64,000 nt of DNA from Nocardioides iriomotensis (GTDB lineage Bacteria > Actinomycetota > Actinomycetes > Propionibacteriales > Nocardioidaceae): assembly GCF_004168035.1 (NCBI RefSeq), contig NZ_SDPU01000022.1, positions 1 to 64,000 of the forward strand, given 5' to 3'. Below are positions 25,510 to 32,543 of this stretch, piece by piece. A model generated the notes under the pieces. The model was not told the origin of the DNA. It saw only the letters and a list, made by a program, of their open reading frames with translations, and ran no database searches. Each line of letters starts with the position of its first letter. The first letter of the stretch is position 1. Made by a program: the position numbers and the translations under genes.

Positions 25510-26325
25510 ATGACCGCGGCTGGGTCGGACGCCGGCTCGAGCCTCCGGCCGGCGTACGCCGCGACGCGTGTCCACCTGGGGATCGTCGCCGTCCTCTTCG
25601 GGTTGGCCGCCATCGGCTGGTGGTGGACGGTCGGCGAGATGCGCGGCATGGACGACGGGCCCTGGACCGCTCTGGGCACCTTCGCCTGGTTCCTCGGCGT
25701 CTGGGTCGTGATGATGGCGGCGATGATGTTCCCGTCGGTCTCCCCGACCGTCGCGCTGTACGCACGGATGAGCAGGTCGCGCGTTCTACCCGTGGCCTTC
25801 ACCGCCGGCTACCTCGCCACCTGGGCCGCTGCCGGCGTGGTCGCGTTCGTGATCGCGCTCATCGCCACGCAAGCCGCGCACGGCACCCTGACGTGGGACA
25901 ACGCCGGGCAGGAGGTCGCCGGGGTGACGCTGCTGGTGGCCGCCGGCTACGAGCTGACGCCCCTCAAGGACGTCTGTCTGGGGAAGTGCCGCAGCCCCCT
26001 CGGCACGCTGCTCGGCTCCTGGCGCGCCGGGTGGTCGGGTGCGTTTCGCATGGGACTCGGCAATGGAGCGTGGTGCGTCGGTTGCTGCTGGGCGCTGATG
26101 GCGTCGCTGTTCGCGCTGGGCGTGATGAGCGTGACCTGGATGGCCGTGGTCGCGGGGTTGATCGCGATCGAGAAGACGCTCCCGTGGCGTCGCGTGGCGA
26201 CGTACGGGACGACGATCGTCCTGGTCGTGCTGGGCCTGCTCATGCTGGTTGCCCCCGAGACGCTTCCCGGGCTCACTGTCCCGGGCCAGAGCCCGATGCC
26301 CTCGATGTCACCGATGGGGCCCTGA
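25510..26325 (+). CDS. DUF2182 integral membrane protein
   Basis: A 271-aa membrane protein with about seven helices, matching DUF2182 (predicted metal-binding). Hallmarks are WVVMMAAMMFPSVSP, the CLGKCRSPL pair and NGAWCVGCCWALMASLFALGVM. It is translationally coupled (4-bp gap) to the DUF1326 gene. The shared abundance of Cys and Met suggests the pair handles a soft metal such as copper. That is inference from composition; no metalloregulator or copper gene lies beside it. It has a Met-rich C-terminus (MPSMSPMGP). Confidence 0.88.
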   Translation: MTAAGSDAGSSLRPAYAATRVHLGIVAVLFGLAAIGWWWTVGEMRGMDDGPWTALGTFAWFLGVWVVMMAAMMFPSVSPTVALYARMSRSRVLPVAFTAGYLATWAAAGVVAFVIALIATQAAHGTLTWDNAGQEVAGVTLLVAAGYELTPLKDVCLGKCRSPLGTLLGSWRAGWSGAFRMGLGNGAWCVGCCWALMASLFALGVMSVTWMAVVAGLIAIEKTLPWRRVATYGTTIVLVVLGLLMLVAPETLPGLTVPGQSPMPSMSPMGP

Positions 26326-26330
26326 TCGGT

Positions 26331-26600
26331 TCAGGACGAGACGAGGATCGCCATCGTCTCTGGGAGGACCGTGTCGTAGCTCATCGCTTCGGACAGCTCG
26401 TCGGGCGGGTTCTCGAGGGCAGCGAACAGGACGTCGAGATCGGCGATGTCCATCACCAGTCCGACCTTCGTCCTGTCCCGGGGGTTCACGAACGTCCGGA
26501 TGTTGCTGGCGCCCAACGAGGGCAGGATGTCCTCGCGCCTCGGCGACGCGAGCCAGTGGTCCGTGTCGGTGACGTCGTGGGTCACGATGATCGTCGGCAT
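26331..26600 (-). CDS. Small conserved hypothetical protein (89 aa)
   Basis: An 89-aa protein (MPTIIVTHDVTDTDHWLASPRRED...ETMAILVSS) of ferredoxin-like alpha/beta pattern, similar in feel to dimeric alpha-beta barrel or DUF3764-type proteins. I cannot name its family. A strong AAGGAGGAG sits before the ATG, so it is well translated. It converges on the DUF2182 gene with a 5-bp gap and has no partner gene. Confidence 0.7.
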   Translation of the reverse strand: MPTIIVTHDVTDTDHWLASPRREDILPSLGASNIRTFVNPRDRTKVGLVMDIADLDVLFAALENPPDELSEAMSYDTVLPETMAILVSS

Positions 26601-26904
26601 CACTCCTCCTTGGATCCGTGAGTCCGAGATCGGCACGCAGACAGGCGAGTCTGCGCGGCTCCATCGTTTCGCTTCCCTCTGCCGCCCGCCATGCCGGAAG
26701 GGGCTACTGGCCATGACGCGACATGACTACGTGGTCGCGGCGTCACCTGACCCGGACCTACGGAAAATGACCTGACTGCCCGGATCGGGCCCTAGGACTC
26801 TGGAAACTCAGCCGACCTCGGCCGCACACTGACACTCAGATCGCGCGGTTCGACAGCCCGACGGGGGACCGCCGACGGCTTGTTCTGCGGAAGCTGGTGA
26901 TCGC
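26601..26904. other. Intergenic region before the cell-wall module
   Basis: This 304-bp gap separates divergent genes. I see no ORF with supporting ribosome site, no convincing -35/-10 pair and no clear inverted repeat. GC is lower than in the flanking genes, and AT-richer stretches such as CTACGGAAAATG (around 26758) may hold a promoter for the downstream module. Confidence 0.4.
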
Positions 26905-28173
26905 ATGACCCAGGAAGCGGCGCCCGGAACCACGTCGACGCCGGTGCCCACGCAACGCACCGTCCAGCACGAGCTTCCGACCGACCAGGTGAGCGCGGGG
27001 GAGCAGGTCCGATCCGTCGAACCCGTGGCGTTCGACCGCCTGCTGTCCGTCGCGGTGCTGACGCCCGCGCAGGCCTCGCTCCTGGCGGTGCAGCTGATCG
27101 AGGCCGCCCGACTCGACGGCGCGGGCAACGGCAGCTCCCCGGCCGGGACCCGCCTCGCCGGCGTGACGCTGACCCCGGCCGGTGAGATCGGCGTGACTCG
27201 CTCGGCCGCCGGTGCGGGTACGACGGTCACCGAGCTGATCGAGCAGCTGCTCGACAGCGCCCGCAGGCTCCCGGCGCACCCGAAGCCCGACCAGCTGGTG
27301 CTGCTGCGCAGTCTCGAGGAGGCGGCAGCCGACCCGCTGCTCGATCCGGAGGCGCGGGCCCGCGCACTGGAGGGGGCGCTGGTCGACACGTTGGGTCCCG
27401 GGGCTCGACAGCGGCTCACACGACAGCTCGCGGCGCTGGTCGCCGCGTTCGGCCACGTCGCTCCGGGCGTCCTGGTCGGCGCCGAGAAACGCCCGGCCCC
27501 GGGACCGGTGCGCTCCGCGGCTCCGGCGAGGAGCGCCGCCGACCTCAACCGCGCCGCACCGCCGCGACCCCCGGCAAGCCATGCAGGTCGCCGCAGCCGC
27601 GTCCTGCTGCGCCGACGTACGAAGGGTCGCGCGGTGCTCGTCGCCCTGGTCCTGGCGGCGGTGCTGGCGGTCGGCGGGTACGTCGTCCTGAACGGGCCGG
27701 GCTCGGACTTCGCCGGGTCGCTCGGCCGGGAGGACAACCCTGCTGCACCGGACACGACGGCCCCCGACCAACCCTCCGGGAAGCCTCCGCAGAAGCCGGA
27801 CCGGGATCGCGCGCAGGCGGTCGCGTCCGTCGCGCCTCGCCAGGCCGGCCCGGTCACCGGGGTCGTCCTGCAGAGCGCAGGCAGCTGCCGACCGGGTTCG
27901 CTCTGCCCCGTGACGGTGACTGTGCACTTCCGGCCCGCATCGATCAGCCGCACCGTCGGCTGGAAGGTGGGAGCGGCCCGCGTCTGCAGGCCCGGCATCA
28001 CCTGGTCGGGTCCGGTCACGGTGACCGCCCAACCCGGCTGGACCACCGTCTACGCCAGCTCGTCGGTCCGCGTCCCGAAGGGCCGGCGGCTCGCCCTCAC
28101 CGCACTGACGACCACACCGGCCCGCGCCCAGTCGCGGCCCGTGCCGGTCGCCGGCGCCTCCTTGCAGTGCTGA
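26905..28173 (+). CDS. Bitopic membrane protein upstream of the SEDS-PBP fusion
   Basis: An unrecognised 422-aa protein with three parts. A cytoplasmic N-terminal region (about 1-240) is largely helical, with Pro/Ala-rich linkers. A basic stretch leads into one TM helix (about 243-263). An extracytoplasmic C-terminal domain (about 264-422) has four cysteines (SCRPGSLCP, ARVCRPG and the final C) and a beta-sandwich-like pattern. Segment 50-120 (LTPAQASLLAVQLIEAARL...LAGVTLTPAGEIGV) faintly recalls a degenerate kinase C-lobe, as in MviN-type pseudokinases. That is speculative. The stop is 6 nt from the fusion gene start, so the two are probably co-expressed and may work as a wall-synthesis regulator and enzyme. 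Confidence 0.75.
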   Translation: MTQEAAPGTTSTPVPTQRTVQHELPTDQVSAGEQVRSVEPVAFDRLLSVAVLTPAQASLLAVQLIEAARLDGAGNGSSPAGTRLAGVTLTPAGEIGVTRSAAGAGTTVTELIEQLLDSARRLPAHPKPDQLVLLRSLEEAAADPLLDPEARARALEGALVDTLGPGARQRLTRQLAALVAAFGHVAPGVLVGAEKRPAPGPVRSAAPARSAADLNRAAPPRPPASHAGRRSRVLLRRRTKGRAVLVALVLAAVLAVGGYVVLNGPGSDFAGSLGREDNPAAPDTTAPDQPSGKPPQKPDRDRAQAVASVAPRQAGPVTGVVLQSAGSCRPGSLCPVTVTVHFRPASISRTVGWKVGAARVCRPGITWSGPVTVTAQPGWTTVYASSSVRVPKGRRLALTALTTTPARAQSRPVPVAGASLQC

Positions 28174-28179
28174 TCCGCC

Positions 28180-31107
28180 GTGCTCAGCGTCGAACGCGGG
28201 CTGTTGGGCGCACACCGGTCCCGCCCGAGGACGAACCGACCGGAGCAGCTCCCGGTTGCGGCCCTCCTCGATCCTCTCGCCGTCGGAGCGATAGTCGTGC
28301 TGGCCGGCCTCGGGCTGGCCAACCTCGCCGCTCTCGGTGACGAGGCCCTGATCCGGCACCAGCTCGTCGTCGATGTCGCCGGCGTGGCGCTCTTCCTGCT
28401 GTTGCGGCGCTGGCGCACCGACGGGCTCCGCTGGCTCGGGTGGGGTTGCTACCTGGTCAGCCTGGTGATGCTGGCAGCGGTCGACCTGGGGGGTACGACG
28501 GCCAACGGCGCCCGGCGATGGCTGGCCTTCGGCTCGTTCACCATGCAGCCCTCGGAGCTCGCCAAGCTCGGGCTCGTCCTGGTGCTGGCCCAGGTGCTCG
28601 CCACCGACAGACCGTGGCCGCGCCGTCTGGCAGCGGCCCTGGCCGTCGTCGCCCTCCCGATCGCTCTGATCGTCACCCAGCCGGACCTGTCCACGGCCGC
28701 GGTCCTGTGCGCGCTCACGGCGACGATGCTGGTGCTCGGCCGGATCCCGCTCAAGGTGCTCGTGCTCATCCTGGTCGCCGGCGTTCTGCTGCTGCCGTTC
28801 GGTGAGCAGTGGCTGCACCCCTACCAGCAGGAGCGGCTCAACGCCTTCCTGAGCGGCTCGACCGACGTCAACGGCTCCGGCTGGTCGATCCTGCAGATGC
28901 ACATCGCGCTGGCCTGGGGCGGCCTGACCGGCGGCACGGAGCACCCGTTGCACCGGCTGGTGGCGCTCTACCTGCCCAGCCGGGAGACCGACCTCGCGTT
29001 CGCGAGCCTGGTGGAGCAGCACGGGATCCTCGCCGGCTGCCTGGCGGTCCTCGCCGCGGCCGTCCTCGTCTGGCGGGTCGTGGGTGCCAGCCGTCGGGCA
29101 CTCAGCCGCCCCGCGGCGCTCGCCGCGGCGGGCTTCGCGGCGCTGGTGAGCGTGGAGGTCGCGGTCTCGGTGGCCAGCAACCTCGGTCTGATCCCGACCG
29201 CCGGGGTGCCGTTCCCGCTGCTCAGCTACGGCGGTACGGCGGCCACGGTGCACATCGCCACGCTCGGGCTCGTCCTCGCGCTCCGCGCCGACGGGGAGAC
29301 GCATCGGCTCTGGCGCAGGGGAGGGCTCGACCCCCTGCGGCCGCGGCTGCTGCGCACCACCGCCCTCGCGGTCACCGCCGCCCTGCTCGCCATGGTCGGT
29401 TACGTCTGGCAGCTGCAGGCCATCGACGGGTCCGAGCTCCGTGCGGCCGCCCTGAGCCAGATGTTGCGGTGCACGCGCGTGCCCGCCGCCCGCGGCGACA
29501 TCACCGACCGGCACGGAAGCCCCCTCGCCGTCGTCGTCCGGCGCGACCGGGTGGCGGCGGTTCCGGCGCTCGTGCAGCCCGACGACGTACCCGTCCTCGC
29601 GGCCCTCACCGCGCGGCCCGTCCATGGCGTGCGCCGGCTGCTCGACCGGCACCCCTCCAGCCTCGACCTCACCATCGCGACCCTTCCGAAGGCGGCCGGT
29701 CGGCGGGTCCGCGAGGCCGGGCTGCCGGGAGTGTTCGTCATCCCCGAGGCACGCCGGCGCTACCCGGAGGGTGGTTCGCTGGGCGCCGTGCTGGGGTGGA
29801 CCGGCGTGGCGACTCCCGTCGAGATGGAGCGCTGGCCCGACCTGCCGCTCGGCGCCACCGTGGGCCGTGCCGGACTGGAGCAGGTCTACGACCCGATCCT
29901 GCGTGGCATCGACGGGCGGCAGTGCGTCTACGTCACACCCGCGGGCACGCCGATGGCCCTCGGCCCCTACACGCCACCCCGACGTGGCAGCACGCTCCGG
30001 CTCACCCTCGACCTGGGTCTGCAGCACAAGCTCTCCCGGGAGCTGGCGACGGTGCTCCGCGGCGTGCCGGGGCAGCCGCGCGGGGACCTCGGCGGGTCGG
30101 TGGTCCTTGATCCGAGGAACGGTCAGGTCCTGGCCATGGCGAGCCTGCCGACGTACGACAACCGGGTCTTCGGCCCTCCGGTCGACAGCGGGGCACTCGC
30201 GCGGCTGGAACGCCGCCCGGCGAGTCCGATGCTCGAGCACGTGACGCAGGTGGCGGCGCCGCCAGGGTCGACGTTCAAGCTGGTGGTGGCCGCCGCGAGC
30301 ATGCGATCCGGCGTGGTGCCGCCCGACCGGGTGCTCCCGGGCGGCGGCGCCTGGACCCTGGGTGACCACACCTTCGGCAACTGGATGAGCCTGCCGGCGC
30401 AGAACCTGATGCAGGCGATCTCGTGGTCCAACAACGTGTACTTCTACCAGCTCGCCTGGGCCCTGGGGCCCTGGCCGATCATCCGCACGGCGCGCAGCCT
30501 CGGCGTCGGCCGGCCGACCGGCATCGACCTGCCGGGCGAGACCGGCGGCTACCTCGGCACCCCGGCCTCGATCTCCCGGGCGGGGGGCACCTGGTACCCC
30601 GGGTCCACCGTGATCCTCGGGATCGGTCAGGGCTATCTCGCCGTGACGCCGCTGCAGGACGCCCTCTGGACCGCCGGGATCGCCACGGGTGCCGTGGTCA
30701 CACCCCATCTCGGCCTCGCGTACGGCGGGGGAGCGGACGGCTTCACGCGGATCGCGTGGCCGCGGCCGCGCCGGCTCGCCTACGCCCACCGGCTCGGGCC
30801 GGTGCGCGAGGGGATGGCGCTGGCCGCGACCTCCGGAACCGCCAGCATCCTGACCGCGCTCCCGGTCAGGGCGGGCGCCAAGACGGGATCCTCCCAGGAC
30901 CCGTCGGCCCCCAACGGCGCGCCGGACTCGTGGTTCACCGCGGCCGCCCCGCTCGCGCGCCCACGGATGGTGGCGACCTCGTTCGTCCGCGGTGGTGGTC
31001 ACGGGGTCAGCACGTCCGGCGTCGTCGTGCTCCCCGTGATGGAGTACTTCTTCGCCCACGAGCGGCAGATCCTGGGGACCGGGACCCGCCACGCGAAGCG
31101 CGGGTGA
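28180..31107 (+). CDS. SEDS (RodA/FtsW) glycosyltransferase - class B PBP fusion
   Basis: One 975-aa frame joins the two halves of a peptidoglycan synthase. Residues 30-375 are a SEDS polymerase: WLAFGSFTMQPSELAKL, the putative catalytic Asp in LYLPSRETDLAF (D271) and FPLLSYGGTAATVH. Residues 385-415 form an extra TM helix placing the rest outside. Residues 430-970 are a class B PBP with SxxK (S697-TFK), SxN (S750-NN in SNNVYFYQ) and KTGS (901-904), all intact. PBP2-like RGDITDRHG is near 438. Normally RodA and PBP2 are separate proteins. The GTG start lies 6 nt after the upstream gene. No frameshift or internal start signal splits the reading frame. Confidence 0.93.
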   Translation: MLSVERGLLGAHRSRPRTNRPEQLPVAALLDPLAVGAIVVLAGLGLANLAALGDEALIRHQLVVDVAGVALFLLLRRWRTDGLRWLGWGCYLVSLVMLAAVDLGGTTANGARRWLAFGSFTMQPSELAKLGLVLVLAQVLATDRPWPRRLAAALAVVALPIALIVTQPDLSTAAVLCALTATMLVLGRIPLKVLVLILVAGVLLLPFGEQWLHPYQQERLNAFLSGSTDVNGSGWSILQMHIALAWGGLTGGTEHPLHRLVALYLPSRETDLAFASLVEQHGILAGCLAVLAAAVLVWRVVGASRRALSRPAALAAAGFAALVSVEVAVSVASNLGLIPTAGVPFPLLSYGGTAATVHIATLGLVLALRADGETHRLWRRGGLDPLRPRLLRTTALAVTAALLAMVGYVWQLQAIDGSELRAAALSQMLRCTRVPAARGDITDRHGSPLAVVVRRDRVAAVPALVQPDDVPVLAALTARPVHGVRRLLDRHPSSLDLTIATLPKAAGRRVREAGLPGVFVIPEARRRYPEGGSLGAVLGWTGVATPVEMERWPDLPLGATVGRAGLEQVYDPILRGIDGRQCVYVTPAGTPMALGPYTPPRRGSTLRLTLDLGLQHKLSRELATVLRGVPGQPRGDLGGSVVLDPRNGQVLAMASLPTYDNRVFGPPVDSGALARLERRPASPMLEHVTQVAAPPGSTFKLVVAAASMRSGVVPPDRVLPGGGAWTLGDHTFGNWMSLPAQNLMQAISWSNNVYFYQLAWALGPWPIIRTARSLGVGRPTGIDLPGETGGYLGTPASISRAGGTWYPGSTVILGIGQGYLAVTPLQDALWTAGIATGAVVTPHLGLAYGGGADGFTRIAWPRPRRLAYAHRLGPVREGMALAATSGTASILTALPVRAGAKTGSSQDPSAPNGAPDSWFTAAAPLARPRMVATSFVRGGGHGVSTSGVVVLPVMEYFFAHERQILGTGTRHAKRG

Positions 31108-31112
31108 CGCCC

Positions 31113-31126
31113 GCGAGCCGGCTCGC
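31113..31126. terminator. 14-bp palindrome between convergent stops
   Basis: GCGAGCCGGCTCGC is a perfect palindrome filling the gap between the stop of the fusion gene and the end of the mreB-like gene. With a minimal 4-nt loop it makes a 5-bp GC hairpin, a weak terminator candidate at best. Confidence 0.4.
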
Positions 31127-32143
31127 TCAGGCCGCGTCGAGGAAGGCGGTCTCGTAGGCGCGCACCACGTCCGGGTCGGACAGGCAGCGGGCGGCGCCCT
31201 CGGCCACGCAGGTCAACGGCCGATCCGCCATCCGCACCGGGAAGGCCAGCTCGGACTCGACGAGCTTGTCGAAGCCTCGGAGCAGGCTGGAGCCGCCGAA
31301 CACCGTGAGCCCGTCGGTGAGGATGTCGTCGGCAGCCTGCGGTGGCAGGTCGTCGAGAGCGCCGGCGAGGGCCGCGATGATCGCGTCGGCGGTCGGCTTC
31401 AGCGCCTCGAGCACCTCCTCGGACTCCAGGGTCAGCAGCCGCGGTCTCCCGGTGCCGAGGTCGATGCCCTGCACCACCGAGGAGGGACCCTGGTCGGAGT
31501 CCACCCGGCACTTCAGCGCCTCCGCGGCCAGCTCGCCGACGAGCAGCCGGTGCTCGGCCCGCAGGTAGCGATAGAGGGCGAGCGTCATCTCGTCACCGGC
31601 GATCCGCGACGTCCGGTGGGACAGCACGCCGCCGTAGCAGAACGCGGTGATCTCCGACGTACCCCCGCCGATGTCGAGCACCATGCGCGCCCGCGGTTCG
31701 AGGGGATCGAGCCCGCACCCCACGGCTCCGGCGATCGGCTCGGGGATCAGCAAGGGCGACCGGATCCGGGCCTCGTCGGCCACCTCGAGGAGGGCACGCC
31801 GCTCCAGTGCCGTGGCGCCCGCCGGTACGCCGATCACCGCACGCGGACGGATCCGCCGCCACGCGGGTGCGGCGAGCATGCCCAGCACGCCGACCACGAA
31901 CGCCCGGGCGGCCTCGAGGTCGACGATGACGCCGTCGTGGAGCGGCCGCATCGCCGTGAGCCCGACGGGGCAGCGGCCCATCAGGTCACGCGCCTCGTGT
32001 CCGAGCAGCACCGGTCGCACGCGCTTCGCTCGCGTCTCGGACACCCGGACCACCATCACCGACGGTTCGTCCAGGACCACCCCGTGGCGCTGGTGGCAGA
32101 CCACCGTGTTGGCGGTACCGAGGTCGATTCCGAATCCGGTCAT
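31127..32143 (-). CDS. MreB-like actin homologue
   Basis: A 338-aa protein of the MreB/Mbl family, the bacterial actin that organises RodA-PBP2 wall synthesis. It has the phosphate-1 motif FGIDLGTANTVV, EPSVMVV, MRPLHDGVIVD, VIGVPAGATALERRALLE, the phosphate-2 motif MVLDIGGGTSEITAF, and the adenosine-loop VFGGSSLLRGFDKLV. Length equals typical MreB. A GGGGAGGG site precedes the ATG. It is divergent from usual MreB (for example GAR replaced by ARIR, Cys-containing AVGCG), so it is probably a specialised paralogue, not the housekeeping copy. mreC and mreD are absent. It converges on the SEDS-PBP fusion gene, its probable partner. Confidence 0.88.
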   Translation of the reverse strand: MTGFGIDLGTANTVVCHQRHGVVLDEPSVMVVRVSETRAKRVRPVLLGHEARDLMGRCPVGLTAMRPLHDGVIVDLEAARAFVVGVLGMLAAPAWRRIRPRAVIGVPAGATALERRALLEVADEARIRSPLLIPEPIAGAVGCGLDPLEPRARMVLDIGGGTSEITAFCYGGVLSHRTSRIAGDEMTLALYRYLRAEHRLLVGELAAEALKCRVDSDQGPSSVVQGIDLGTGRPRLLTLESEEVLEALKPTADAIIAALAGALDDLPPQAADDILTDGLTVFGGSSLLRGFDKLVESELAFPVRMADRPLTCVAEGAARCLSDPDVVRAYETAFLDAA

Positions 32144-32261
32144 GTGGGCCCTCCCCGGGGCGACGCGGTGGCATCCACGGTACGGCGACAGGCGGCCGAG
32201 CGCACCGGGTCGTTCGACCCAGAAATCGGCCGCCTCGGCCGGCGGACGCGTCGTCGCCGGG

Positions 32262-32477
32262 TCAGCCGACCTTGCGGTACTTCCGGTGGATCGTCTGACG
32301 TGTGACGCCGAGGAGCACGCCGATCTCGGCCCAGCTCAGACCGCTGTGACGGGCCCGGCGCACCGCGACTTCCTCTCGACGCGACAGGTCTCGCTTGGCC
32401 GCCGCCACGGCAGCCAGCTCACCCACGACCCCGCCGTCGTCGTCCGTGCCGAGAGACGTCTTCACGGGTGTCAGCAT
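32262..32477 (-). CDS. Small helix-turn-helix protein
   Basis: A 71-aa protein whose C-terminal half is a helix-turn-helix (VRRARHSGLSWAEIGVLLGVTRQTIHRKYRKVG), of the kind seen in small sigma-region-4-like or AsnC-type HTH proteins. The N-terminus is acidic, then helical. I start it at the ATG in MLTPVKTS rather than one eight codons upstream, because the ATG lies in the centre of a perfect 18-bp palindrome that could be its operator. It sits between the mreB-like gene and the VOC gene and may regulate either. Confidence in the gene is good; its targets are inferred. Confidence 0.75.
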   Translation of the reverse strand: MLTPVKTSLGTDDDGGVVGELAAVAAAKRDLSRREEVAVRRARHSGLSWAEIGVLLGVTRQTIHRKYRKVG

Positions 32478-32486
32478 ATGCTGACA
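32469..32486. promoter_or_regulatory. 18-bp perfect palindrome over the HTH gene start
   Basis: TGTCAGCATATGCTGACA is a perfect dyad. On the reverse strand its central ATG is the proposed start codon of the HTH gene, so a dimeric regulator bound here would block initiation of transcription or translation. Autoregulation is the simplest reading. Confidence 0.65.
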
Positions 32487-32499
32487 TTCGGTCCCGCTC

Positions 32500-32517
32500 A
32501 AGATCGTCGACGATCTT
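32500..32517. promoter_or_regulatory. Second 18-bp perfect palindrome
   Basis: AAGATCGTCGACGATCTT is another perfect 18-bp dyad, 13 bp from the first. It lies about 27-44 bp upstream of the GTG of the VOC gene, i.e. over its -35 region, a position suited to regulating that gene. The two palindromes differ in sequence, so they may bind different proteins. Confidence 0.55.
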
Positions 32518-32530
32518 CAGGTCGAACGCC

Positions 32531-32536
32531 TACAGT
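32531..32536 (+). promoter_or_regulatory. Leaderless -10 element for VOC gene
   Basis: TACAGT lies 7 nt before GTG 32544, with no ribosome site. This favours GTG 32544 over the GTG three codons earlier. Confidence 0.5.
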
Positions 32537-32543
32537 GCCCGAC

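Noticed and set aside
26836-31092. A 1,418-codon open frame on the reverse strand, antisense to the SEDS-PBP fusion and the gene before it
   Set aside because: It is a high-GC shadow. The translation is Arg/Gly/Ala/His-rich without any domain, while the forward frame has all catalytic motifs.
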